From assembly GCA_021775655.1 (NCBI GenBank), contig JAJFHK010000426.1, positions 1 through 6,824 on the forward strand: a stretch of 6,824 bases of DNA. The letters are read 5' to 3'. This DNA is from Filomicrobium sp. GTDB lineage: Bacteria > Pseudomonadota > Alphaproteobacteria > Rhizobiales > Hyphomicrobiaceae. Below, piece after piece: positions 1-6,143 of the stretch. The position numbers were made by a program, and so were the translations under genes. Positions within the stretch are counted from its first letter, which is position 1. Each line of letters opens with the position of its first letter. The notes below the pieces were generated by a model. The model did no database searches. It was not told where the DNA came from and saw only the letters and a program-made list of their open reading frames with translations.

Positions 1-65
1 ACTTTGAACCCACGCCGACGGTCTGTTGGGCGCCGGTTGATAAATGCGGCTGGGATGGCCGCGCC

Positions 66-1382
66 TCAAATTTTTTCCACGCGCTTATTGAACGTCTCGG
101 CAACAATTCCTGCATACCATCCAAGACTTTCCTTGAATGAATCCGATCTCGTCTTTGCATCTTCATCGACTTCTGAGACAAATGCGAACCGCTTTGTCAC
201 GCGCCCATCTTTTTCGGTGTAGCCTGCGCCGACTTTCACACTGTCATTCGGCGCAACGCTGGACCAGCACGTATTGCGGTAGCGTGCAGGATAACTGGGT
301 TTGCCAGCGAAAATGGACTCAATGTGATTGGATACCGATTTGGATTGGCTGTTCGCTGAGAATGCCGACTTTGGCATATCGCCCGCCATTGAAGAGTCTC
401 CGATGACGTAGATGTCAGGAACAATTGTCGAAGCAAAATTGCCCGGTTTGACCGGGCACCAGTCTCCCTCAGCGCATCCGGATTTGAGAGCGATTGGAGC
501 GGCGCGCTGCGGTGGAATAACGTTGGCGACATCAGCCTTGATTTTCATTCCGGCCGCAGTCTCGACCATACGAGTGGTGCGATCCACCCGGACAACCTGC
601 TGGTTGTCTATTTCGTTTGTCAGATGCACATCTATCATGCCGGGATAGTATTTTTCGAACGCCTGCAAGAATAGGGCCTGCTTGGCGAAACTCATTTTCG
701 GATCTACGAGAACGATCTTTGATCGCGGTTTGTATTGTTTGAGATAGTGCGCGATCATGCAGGTGCGCTCGTAGGGGCCTGGCGGGCAGCGATATGGATT
801 AGGCGGTGGTGCGATGACGACGGTGCCGCCATCCGGCATGGCTCTGAGTTGGGAAAACAACAGTCTGGATTGATCGCCGCCGCGATAAGCGTGCGGGAAT
901 ATATCAAAGTCTTTTTCTGTCAGCCCTTCGATCTCGTCGAGCTTGAAGTCTATGCCGGGGGATAATACGAGCTTGTCGTAGCTCACTGCAGATCCGTCAT
1001 CCAATTGAACAACTTTCTTTCCAGGGTCGACGGCACTAGCGCGTTGGGTGATCTGATTCACTCCGATGCTGGTCAGGCCCTCATAAGAATGGGTAATTGA
1101 GTCGAGGGTCCGCAGCCCGCCGAGATAAAGATTGGAAAAAAAGCACGTCGTATATAGCCGGTTAGGTTCAATGAGAGTTACATCAATTTCAGGACTGCCC
1201 CGCCGGAGAATGTGGGATAGTGTGCCTCCGCCAGGACCGCCTCCAACTATGACGACTCGGGCCTTCGCGCCTCGATTTACAGAGATGCCCGGTGACTGCC
1301 CCAACACAGTATCGCTTCCAAGACATGCAATCCCTGCACTCCCGAAAAGTCCTGCAAACTGACGCCGTGTAATCTTGGTCAT
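66..1382 (-). CDS. fccB: Flavocytochrome c sulfide dehydrogenase flavoprotein subunit (FccB/SoxF-like), Tat-exported
   Basis: This is a 438-residue periplasmic FAD protein of the FCSD family, which oxidises sulfide (or related sulfur/thiol compounds) and passes electrons to a c-type cytochrome partner. The N-terminus has a twin-arginine signal (TRRQFAG, residues 5-11) before a hydrophobic stretch, as in known FCSD flavoproteins. A Rossmann FAD-binding glycine motif (VVIVGGGPGGG) lies at 43-53. Three family landmarks are visible: C80 in YTTCFFSN, at the position of the covalent FAD-linked cysteine; C199 in YRCPPGPYER; and C309 in DWCPV, the latter two matching the redox-active disulfide. A second FAD segment (DIYVIGDSS) is at 323-331, and the C-terminal FCSD flavin-binding domain starts near 366 (YRNTCWS). 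Length is normal for the family. It begins with ATG 40 nt after the cytochrome gene, with only a weak, distant purine-rich AGAGAG as a possible ribosome site, so it is probably the last gene of the three-gene cluster within this window. The family call is firm; sulfide as the true substrate is inference. Confidence 0.93.
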   Translation of the reverse strand: MTKITRRQFAGLFGSAGIACLGSDTVLGQSPGISVNRGAKARVVIVGGGPGGGTLSHILRRGSPEIDVTLIEPNRLYTTCFFSNLYLGGLRTLDSITHSYEGLTSIGVNQITQRASAVDPGKKVVQLDDGSAVSYDKLVLSPGIDFKLDEIEGLTEKDFDIFPHAYRGGDQSRLLFSQLRAMPDGGTVVIAPPPNPYRCPPGPYERTCMIAHYLKQYKPRSKIVLVDPKMSFAKQALFLQAFEKYYPGMIDVHLTNEIDNQQVVRVDRTTRMVETAAGMKIKADVANVIPPQRAAPIALKSGCAEGDWCPVKPGNFASTIVPDIYVIGDSSMAGDMPKSAFSANSQSKSVSNHIESIFAGKPSYPARYRNTCWSSVAPNDSVKVGAGYTEKDGRVTKRFAFVSEVDEDAKTRSDSFKESLGWYAGIVAETFNKRVEKI

Positions 1383-1422
1383 GGAATTTTTTTCTGCTCT
1401 CTATCTTCTGTCCGACAATTTG

Positions 1423-3369
1423 TCAGCGGGGAGCGACTGGTAGGTTCGCGAGTCTGCGGTCGACTTCAGGACCGGCGCCGAGTGCTTTTGCCTCAAGGTA
1501 CCATTTCCTGGCTTGCAGTGGTTCGGCGGCGATGCCCGTCGTCGGATCCCACTTTAAGACGTTCGGGTCGTAGGATGATCCGATCAGGAGTGCGGCTTGC
1601 GCATCTCCGTACTCAGCTGCACGCCTCAACAGCAGACGTGCGGAAGCGATGCTGCCATTGTCGAGCATGGATTGTGCACGCTCGACCCATGAAGAAATCC
1701 TGGCGAATTGTTCGGCGTCGGCTTTGCGCGTTGTTCGACGGATTTTTTTCGGAGCTTCCGAGGCCGGTGATGTGGGCCGTTCGGCAACCGCGCCTTTCGG
1801 GTCCGGATTGATGCGGCTCAGATAGAGCGCCAGCGCATGGGTTTCACGCTCGGTCAGGGACCCCGCAACGGACTGCATCACCTTGTTGCTGCGCTTCTTG
1901 CGTCGGTAGAGGTCGATGGTGTTCTCGAACCTGTCGACCGGGAGTCCGATCATGACGGGAATGCCAACGTCATTGCCGTAAATGCTGTGGCAGGTCGTGC
2001 AGTCCCTTACCAAAACCTTGGCCAGCCCTAACAAGGATTCCTCTGAATCTACAGGTGAGTGCTCGGCGGCATCTGTCTTCGCGTTCCCGGCGTCTCCGGG
2101 ATTGACCCTGGCCAAATATAGCCCAAGGGCGCGTGTTTCCTTGTCACTAAGCGAATTGGCGATCGACTGCATGACCTTGTTGTCGCGACGCCCACGCCGG
2201 TAAAGATCTATTGTGTCGATGAAGCGGTCGACGGTTAGTCCAGCCATAACCGGAATGCCAACGTCTTTGGCATAAACGTTGTGGCAGGTGGTGCATTCTT
2301 TCACCAAGAACCGTCCCATGACGAGGAGTTCGTCGTCGTTCGCCTCAGCCGAGTTGTTGTCGGTGGCGGCGGGACTTACGGAAGCGGCCGGCGCGTTCCC
2401 TGGCGCTTCACCCGCCGAAGCTCCCTTCTTCTGCTTTTCGAGGATATCCTTCCAGTTAATTTGAGCCTCTTCCTCGTAGGGCACATTGTCCTGCTTAGCG
2501 AGTTGGTCGGAAATTTTGACTTCGGCCTTGGTGATTTGGGTGACTTCGCTTCGAGGAGAATCCAATTTCTTTCCGCTCAAATCAATACTGACGTTTGTTC
2601 GAGCATGAACTTTGCCACCGGCGCCGACGGAGAATATCCGAAATACTGCGCGGCCCGTGGCGTTATCTTGGATTATCAAACGAGCATTCGCTACGTTTTC
2701 CCTATCGACCAGCCACATGCCCTTTCCAATGCGTAATCCGCCGAGCACCGAAAGCGAATCTGGAAGGTCGATTAGCATCAGGTTTTCGCTTCGAACTACC
2801 TCTCGTGAGGACGGCGACAATGGAAATTCAATCGAGGTTCCAAGGTCATCGCTGTTTGGTATTGAAGCGTTTCGATCTGTGACGGATCCGCTACTCGGCT
2901 TCGCCGACTTTGTCTCTTGCAACTTCGGTTTCTGGGCAATCTTCAAAAGTAAATTTTGCTCGTGCATCTCACCGGTCGAGTCAACGTAGATCAGCACCGT
3001 AATCTTGCTATCACCTGATGCCTTGGCGCCCAGTTTTAGACGAACATCATTCAATGCAGATGGTTCGAACATCCACATTCCCTGGCCTGTTCGCTTACTG
3101 TTTGTAACTTCGACCCAATCTGGCACGCCCAACAACATGACATGGGACTTAGGGCCCGCGTCGGCAGGTATGCTCATCGGAGGGAGGTGGATACTCGAGT
3201 CTGCTGTTGCCGAGATTTCGATCGGTTCTGCTGCGGCAAGAACCGACAAGGGGACAGAGAAAGCAAGCACGAGGCTCAAGACCAAAACGACCTGCATTGT
3301 TAAAATAGATCTGCAAGTCTTGGACACGCCTGGATAATCACCGACAGACATTTCTGGATAACCCGTCAT
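1423..3369 (-). CDS. Secreted diheme c-type cytochrome with N-terminal beta repeats and C-terminal Sel1-like region
   Basis: Likely electron-accepting partner of the adjacent FCSD flavoprotein, in the role of FccA/SoxE. Residues are numbered from the longest frame (ATG at 3435). A Sec signal peptide with a hydrophobic core spans about 48-66, with cleavage near VLAA/AEP. Two related beta-rich repeats follow (97-166 and 216-286), each with a PD pair and a G-x-GMW motif. A charged Ala/Pro-rich linker leads to two class I heme domains with CTTCH at 381-385 and 479-483; M422 and M520 (KVMQS) are the probable sixth heme ligands. Residues 575-668 resemble a Sel1/TPR-type helical region (ARLLLRRAAEYGDAQAAL, QARKWYLEAKALG). 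The start is uncertain. ATG 3369 (648 aa) lies 13 nt after the upstream stop and keeps Lys/Arg before the hydrophobic core. ATG 3435 would overlap the upstream gene by 53 bp, ATG 3351 is possible, and ATG 3297 leaves no positive n-region. None has a good Shine-Dalgarno. FccA is much smaller, so this is an unusual fusion. Confidence 0.88.
   Translation of the reverse strand: MTGYPEMSVGDYPGVSKTCRSILTMQVVLVLSLVLAFSVPLSVLAAAEPIEISATADSSIHLPPMSIPADAGPKSHVMLLGVPDWVEVTNSKRTGQGMWMFEPSALNDVRLKLGAKASGDSKITVLIYVDSTGEMHEQNLLLKIAQKPKLQETKSAKPSSGSVTDRNASIPNSDDLGTSIEFPLSPSSREVVRSENLMLIDLPDSLSVLGGLRIGKGMWLVDRENVANARLIIQDNATGRAVFRIFSVGAGGKVHARTNVSIDLSGKKLDSPRSEVTQITKAEVKISDQLAKQDNVPYEEEAQINWKDILEKQKKGASAGEAPGNAPAASVSPAATDNNSAEANDDELLVMGRFLVKECTTCHNVYAKDVGIPVMAGLTVDRFIDTIDLYRRGRRDNKVMQSIANSLSDKETRALGLYLARVNPGDAGNAKTDAAEHSPVDSEESLLGLAKVLVRDCTTCHSIYGNDVGIPVMIGLPVDRFENTIDLYRRKKRSNKVMQSVAGSLTERETHALALYLSRINPDPKGAVAERPTSPASEAPKKIRRTTRKADAEQFARISSWVERAQSMLDNGSIASARLLLRRAAEYGDAQAALLIGSSYDPNVLKWDPTTGIAAEPLQARKWYLEAKALGAGPEVDRRLANLPVAPR
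1804..2304 (-). repeat. Tandem duplication of a c-type heme domain inside the cytochrome gene
   Basis: Two in-frame copies of a 69-residue heme domain lie at 2304-2098 and 2010-1804, with a period of 294 bp (98 codons) and a short Ala/Asp/Glu-rich spacer. By hand alignment without gaps, 47 of 69 residues are identical. Both keep CTTCH, DVGIPVM, TIDLYRR, NKVMQS and ALxLYLxR. The near-gapless match points to an internal duplication rather than two unrelated heme domains brought together. Confidence 0.9.
2578..3147 (-). repeat. Two diverged beta-domain repeats in the N-terminal half of the cytochrome
   Basis: Segments encoded at 3147-2938 and 2790-2578 align over about 70 residues. They share ML-x-x-x-PD near the start, R-x-G-x-GMW in the middle and an alternating hydrophobic pattern afterwards; roughly a quarter of positions are identical by eye. 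The pattern resembles the beta repeats (L-x-G-L-P ... G-x-W ... L-x-x-L) found in secreted proteobacterial proteins, often with Sel1 regions. Their likely role is binding or scaffolding, but this is inferred. Confidence 0.6.
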
Positions 3370-3382
3370 GATTGATTGCTGA

Positions 3383-4660
3383 TCACCAAAGCCGCGAGGG
3401 CGCTGGCTCTGTATTGCCTTTTGGACCACCCGCATCGGCGGGTTCTGAGGTAGGTGTGCGGCGTGTCGCCGGGTTACCCGTCGCTGGGTTTTGGCGTTGC
3501 CATTCGAGGAACTCTCTAAAGAGCCGATCCTGGACCTCCTGCGAAAGGTTGGCGCCCGCGTCGGCCTTGTTACTCATAAACTCCACGAGTTCACTCTTCT
3601 TGCCGGTTGCCTGCTCGGCCGTCCTAGATCGTCTGGTCGAGTTCAACCCGGCCAAGTGTTTGTCAATCCACTGCTGCGCAGGCGGAAATCTTCTCCATCC
3701 TTTCAAAGGGGCAATAAGGTTCAGTTCCTTCCACTTCTCGTGCCGGTGGGATTCGCTGAATCTTGAAACATTGTCGAAGAAGGCATTCACGAGCTTTGTC
3801 ACACGGCGATACCGATCGTTGGTTGGTGCCCAGTTGAAAACCGTTAGCACCGCCGGCACCGCAATAGAGTCGACCACCTCGTCCTTTCCGATCAGGAGAG
3901 GGTAGTCATCGTGTGTTAAAATTGTTGGTAAGTAGGAGTCCTCCAATTTTGGGACGTAGGGAATATTCACCAGCTTTAATCCGTCTTCTGCACGGACGAG
4001 ATCGAATATGGGTGATGGCTTGCCAGCAATGATCAGTGATGCGTTGAGTTCTCCCTTGCGGATCGCCGCAAGAGCTTCGGACTGTTCAAGGTGCGCCGTG
4101 ATGATTTTCATGCCGAGCGCGGCAAACAAGAGGCTCGCTGTCAATTGAGTGCCGCTGCCGATGCGCCCAACGTTGATCCGCTTACCTTCGAGTTGGCTAA
4201 TGTCCGTCACATCAGGGGAGGCAACGAGATGCAATTCTTCATTGAACAATTTCGTTATATAGAGCAATTTCCCATCGATGCTCGAACCGTTATCGCTATT
4301 GTGCTGCAGGTAGCTCAAGACGTCTGCCTGAGTGATGCCCATGTCGACGTTTCGCAGATGCAGCAGATCAAAAACGTTCTGAACCGCACCCTTCCCAACC
4401 ATCGGTATGACGCGCAGTGATAATCCGTCATCAAGTATACTGGCCATGTCTTCGACGAGGCGCAGATGTAGACTTTGCGAATTCCCAGTGATGATCGAAA
4501 CCGTGTTGGCGTTCATCTGCTCGCGATCGGCGGGCAGCGACAATTGCATCTCATTCGAAAGCTGCTGCGCCGTTGCCGACTGAGGGGACAGCGCAAATAT
4601 GAGCGTAAACAGGGCCGCTAAAACCCGCGCAAGTTGGAACCCAGACACATTTGCCCCCAA
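3383..4660 (-). CDS. TAXI-family (TRAP-type) periplasmic solute-binding protein
   Basis: A secreted protein of the TAXI class, which usually captures small carboxylates for tripartite TRAP transporters. A signal peptide covers about residues 8-31 (LARVLAALFTLIFAL, then SATA/QQ). The binding-protein fold follows: an opening strand with TVSIITGNSQS (53-63), NVDMGITQADVL (104-115), and the family's most recognisable segment LEGKRINVGRIGSGTQLTAS (157-176). SEALAAIRKGELNASLIIAG (194-213) is the usual hinge/second-lobe segment. The usual glycine-rich opening motif of TAXI proteins is replaced by GNSQS. After about residue 338 there is an extra 85-residue charged, then Pro/Ala/Thr-rich tail absent from typical members of around 320 residues. 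There is no ATG before residue 38: the frame opens with TTG at 4660, and GTG at 4648 (residue 5) is a strong alternative because GGGGG lies just upstream of it. No TRAP membrane component is present in the window. First gene of the cluster with the cytochrome and FCSD flavoprotein. Family call good; ligand unknown. Confidence 0.85.
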   Translation of the reverse strand: MGANVSGFQLARVLAALFTLIFALSPQSATAQQLSNEMQLSLPADREQMNANTVSIITGNSQSLHLRLVEDMASILDDGLSLRVIPMVGKGAVQNVFDLLHLRNVDMGITQADVLSYLQHNSDNGSSIDGKLLYITKLFNEELHLVASPDVTDISQLEGKRINVGRIGSGTQLTASLLFAALGMKIITAHLEQSEALAAIRKGELNASLIIAGKPSPIFDLVRAEDGLKLVNIPYVPKLEDSYLPTILTHDDYPLLIGKDEVVDSIAVPAVLTVFNWAPTNDRYRRVTKLVNAFFDNVSRFSESHRHEKWKELNLIAPLKGWRRFPPAQQWIDKHLAGLNSTRRSRTAEQATGKKSELVEFMSNKADAGANLSQEVQDRLFREFLEWQRQNPATGNPATRRTPTSEPADAGGPKGNTEPAPSRLW

Positions 4661-4670
4661 TAGAAATCGT

Positions 4671-4691
4671 CTTGCTTAGAGGTTAAGCAAG
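4671..4691. promoter_or_regulatory. Perfect inverted repeat in the leader of the redox cluster (operator or mRNA hairpin)
   Basis: Arms CTTGCTTA and TAAGCAAG (4671-4678 and 4684-4691) are exact reverse complements around a 5-base centre. The repeat ends 10 nt before the TTG start and 22 nt before the alternative GTG start of the TAXI gene. A dyad of this size and position could be a repressor site for a dimeric regulator. On the transcript it would form an 8-bp hairpin whose loop reads ACCUC. No regulator gene is present in the window to pair with it. Confidence 0.5.
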
Positions 4692-4955
4692 CTCATCAAT
4701 TCGTAGCGGTGGTGATGACAAAGGAGACGAAATCTACCCGCACTGGCGCCGCCGCTGCGTTCCAATTTACGTGGCCTGTAAACTGAAACGTTGTGTTGCC
4801 TCTAGAACAGAATGAGACCTCTCAGTCCGCCCTTTGTGATAAGTTGAGGGCACGAGGCGGCAAAAGTTGGGCGCAATTAAATATTTGACGAAAACAATCG
4901 GTGGTTTTGCCCCTGTTCCGCGCCGCACCTATGAAGACAGCAGCGACCAAATGAA

Positions 4956-4987
4956 CCTCCGGCTAGACGGGTTGCGCTGGCCGGAGG
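4956..4987 (-). terminator. Possible terminator of the dehydrogenase gene
   Basis: CCTCCGGC (4956-4963) pairs exactly with GCCGGAGG (4980-4987). A further T-G, A-T and G-C pair inward gives about 11 bp of stem with a 10-base loop. It starts 26 nt after the dehydrogenase stop. The T-run that follows on the minus strand is weak (TTCATTT); on the plus strand CTTGTTTT follows. It is a reasonable GC-rich terminator for the dehydrogenase, but not a textbook one. Confidence 0.45.
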
Positions 4988-5013
4988 CTTGTTTTGATAC
5001 CTGAATCGATTGA

Positions 5014-6021
5014 TCAGAATTCCAGGCAGATTTTGCCGAAGTGCTTGTTGGATTCCTGATGCCGGAAGGCTGCCACGATTTCTTCCAGCGGGAACCGCCG
5101 GTCGATAACCGGACGAATGCCTGCACGTTCGATGGCCCGGATCATTTCTATCTGATGTGCCCGGCTACCGACCAACACACCCTGCAAATGGATCTGCTTG
5201 ATCAACGCGGGGACGAGCTGCAGGGAGCACTCAACGCCGCCTAAAATCCCGATGATTGAGACATGGCCGGCGACACGCACGGCAGCCATCGATTGCTGGA
5301 GCGTCGCTGGCCCGCCGACGTCGACAACATGATCGACGCCGCGGCCTCCCGTTAGCCCGGCAGCCGTCTCGCCCCACGTCGGATCGCTACGATAATTGAT
5401 GACATGATCGGCGCCGAGCACCTTCAATCGTTCCAACTTTTCTTCGCTCGAAGAAGTCGCAATGACGGTGGCTCCTGCCATCTTGGCAAACTGCAATGCA
5501 AAAATGGAAACACCACCCGTTCCCTGCAAGAGTACCGTGTCACCGGGCTTGAGGTGGTCGTCGGAAAACAGCGCCCGCCATGCCGTCAGACCAGCTGTAG
5601 TCAACGTTGCCGCCTCGGCGTGCGACCAATTCTTAGGGGAATGCGTGAAGCCGGTTGCCGGCGCGGTGATTTCTTCGCGTGCAAATCCATCGATGCCATC
5701 GCCGGGCACGGTTGCGAAACTATCGACCTGCGGAGTGCCGTCGAGCCAAGTCGGGAAAAACGTGCTGACGACCGGGTCACCGACGACAAAATCGCTAACT
5801 CCTCCCCCGACGGCAACGACTTCTCCAGCGCCATCCGCCATGGGAATTCGCGGTTCTTCGGGGCCCCACATGCCGCTGACGACGGCATAGTCATGGTAGT
5901 TGAGAGAAGACGCATGGACGCGGACTTTGATTTCGCCAAGGCCGGGAGCTGGTGCTTCACGCTCGCCCGCGATGACGTTATCAAAGCCGCCGCCCGTCTC
6001 CACGATCATCGCTTTGGACAT
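5014..6021 (-). CDS. Zinc-independent medium-chain dehydrogenase/reductase (NAD(P)-dependent alcohol dehydrogenase / quinone oxidoreductase-like)
   Basis: A 335-residue cytosolic oxidoreductase of the MDR superfamily that probably reduces or oxidises a carbonyl, enone or quinone with NAD(P)H. The N-terminal GroES-like domain shows VRVHASSLNYHDYAVVSG (33-50) and MADGAGEVVAVGGGVSDF (61-78). The Rossmann domain holds the nucleotide-binding segment LLQGTGGVSIFALQFAK (164-180), followed by TVIATSSSEEKLERLKVLGA (185-204) and GVDHVVDVGG (228-237). Its only cysteines are C265 and C332, so the ligands for both catalytic and structural zinc are missing; this places it with the quinone-oxidoreductase-type, zinc-free branch. 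Length is usual for the family. The ATG start is well supported by GGAGAGG 7 nt upstream. It stands 122 bp from the acetyltransferase gene and 353 bp from the redox cluster, with a stem-loop after its stop, so it is probably transcribed on its own. Substrate cannot be told from sequence. Confidence 0.9.
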   Translation of the reverse strand: MSKAMIVETGGGFDNVIAGEREAPAPGLGEIKVRVHASSLNYHDYAVVSGMWGPEEPRIPMADGAGEVVAVGGGVSDFVVGDPVVSTFFPTWLDGTPQVDSFATVPGDGIDGFAREEITAPATGFTHSPKNWSHAEAATLTTAGLTAWRALFSDDHLKPGDTVLLQGTGGVSIFALQFAKMAGATVIATSSSEEKLERLKVLGADHVINYRSDPTWGETAAGLTGGRGVDHVVDVGGPATLQQSMAAVRVAGHVSIIGILGGVECSLQLVPALIKQIHLQGVLVGSRAHQIEMIRAIERAGIRPVIDRRFPLEEIVAAFRHQESNKHFGKICLEF

Positions 6022-6028
6022 GTCTCAT

Positions 6029-6035
6029 CCTCTCC
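6029..6035 (-). promoter_or_regulatory. Ribosome binding site of the MDR dehydrogenase gene
   Basis: GGAGAGG on the minus strand lies 7 nt before the ATG at 6021. It is the strongest Shine-Dalgarno sequence in the window and settles the start of this gene. Confidence 0.75.
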
Positions 6036-6143
6036 AGAAAAGCTTCGTCTTTGAGTGGTTATGCTAATGGGCCGGTTGTGTCGATTCTTGGTGCAATGGG
6101 CCTGCGATTGAATCGGACCGGGTCGGGACTTCGCTTGATACCG

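Larger units (their letters stand above)
4661..5013. other. 353-bp intergenic region upstream of the TAXI-cytochrome-FCSD cluster
   Basis: This stretch separates the dehydrogenase gene from the redox cluster and should hold the cluster's promoter. It contains a stem-loop next to the dehydrogenase stop and a perfect inverted repeat next to the TAXI gene. No minus-strand -35/-10 pair with proper spacing could be named with confidence; the region around 4871-4890 is AT-rich. A 23-codon plus-strand frame (4715-4786) and a minus-strand frame of about 50 codons beginning with GTG near 4930 have no recognisable protein features and are not called. Confidence 0.6.

Noticed and set aside
46..62. Small hairpin (GCGGC/GCCGC) just after the FCSD stop, a possible terminator
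   Set aside because: Only 5 bp of stem and no proper T-run on the minus strand; the operon could continue beyond the window.
3372..3905. Plus-strand open frame (177 codons) opposite the 3' part of the TAXI gene
   Set aside because: Antisense shadow of a real coding region; no family motif in the translation.
4715..4786. Small plus-strand frame of 23 codons in the intergenic region (begins MTKETKSTRTG)
   Set aside because: Too short, with no convincing ribosome site at the right distance and no recognisable feature.
4885..4890. TTGACG resembling a -35 box on the plus strand
   Set aside because: No -10 element at 16-18 bp and no plus-strand gene downstream.
5404..6054. Long plus-strand open frame (216 codons) opposite the dehydrogenase gene
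   Set aside because: It is antisense to a well-supported MDR gene, has Arg/Cys-rich low-meaning composition and no recognisable domain.
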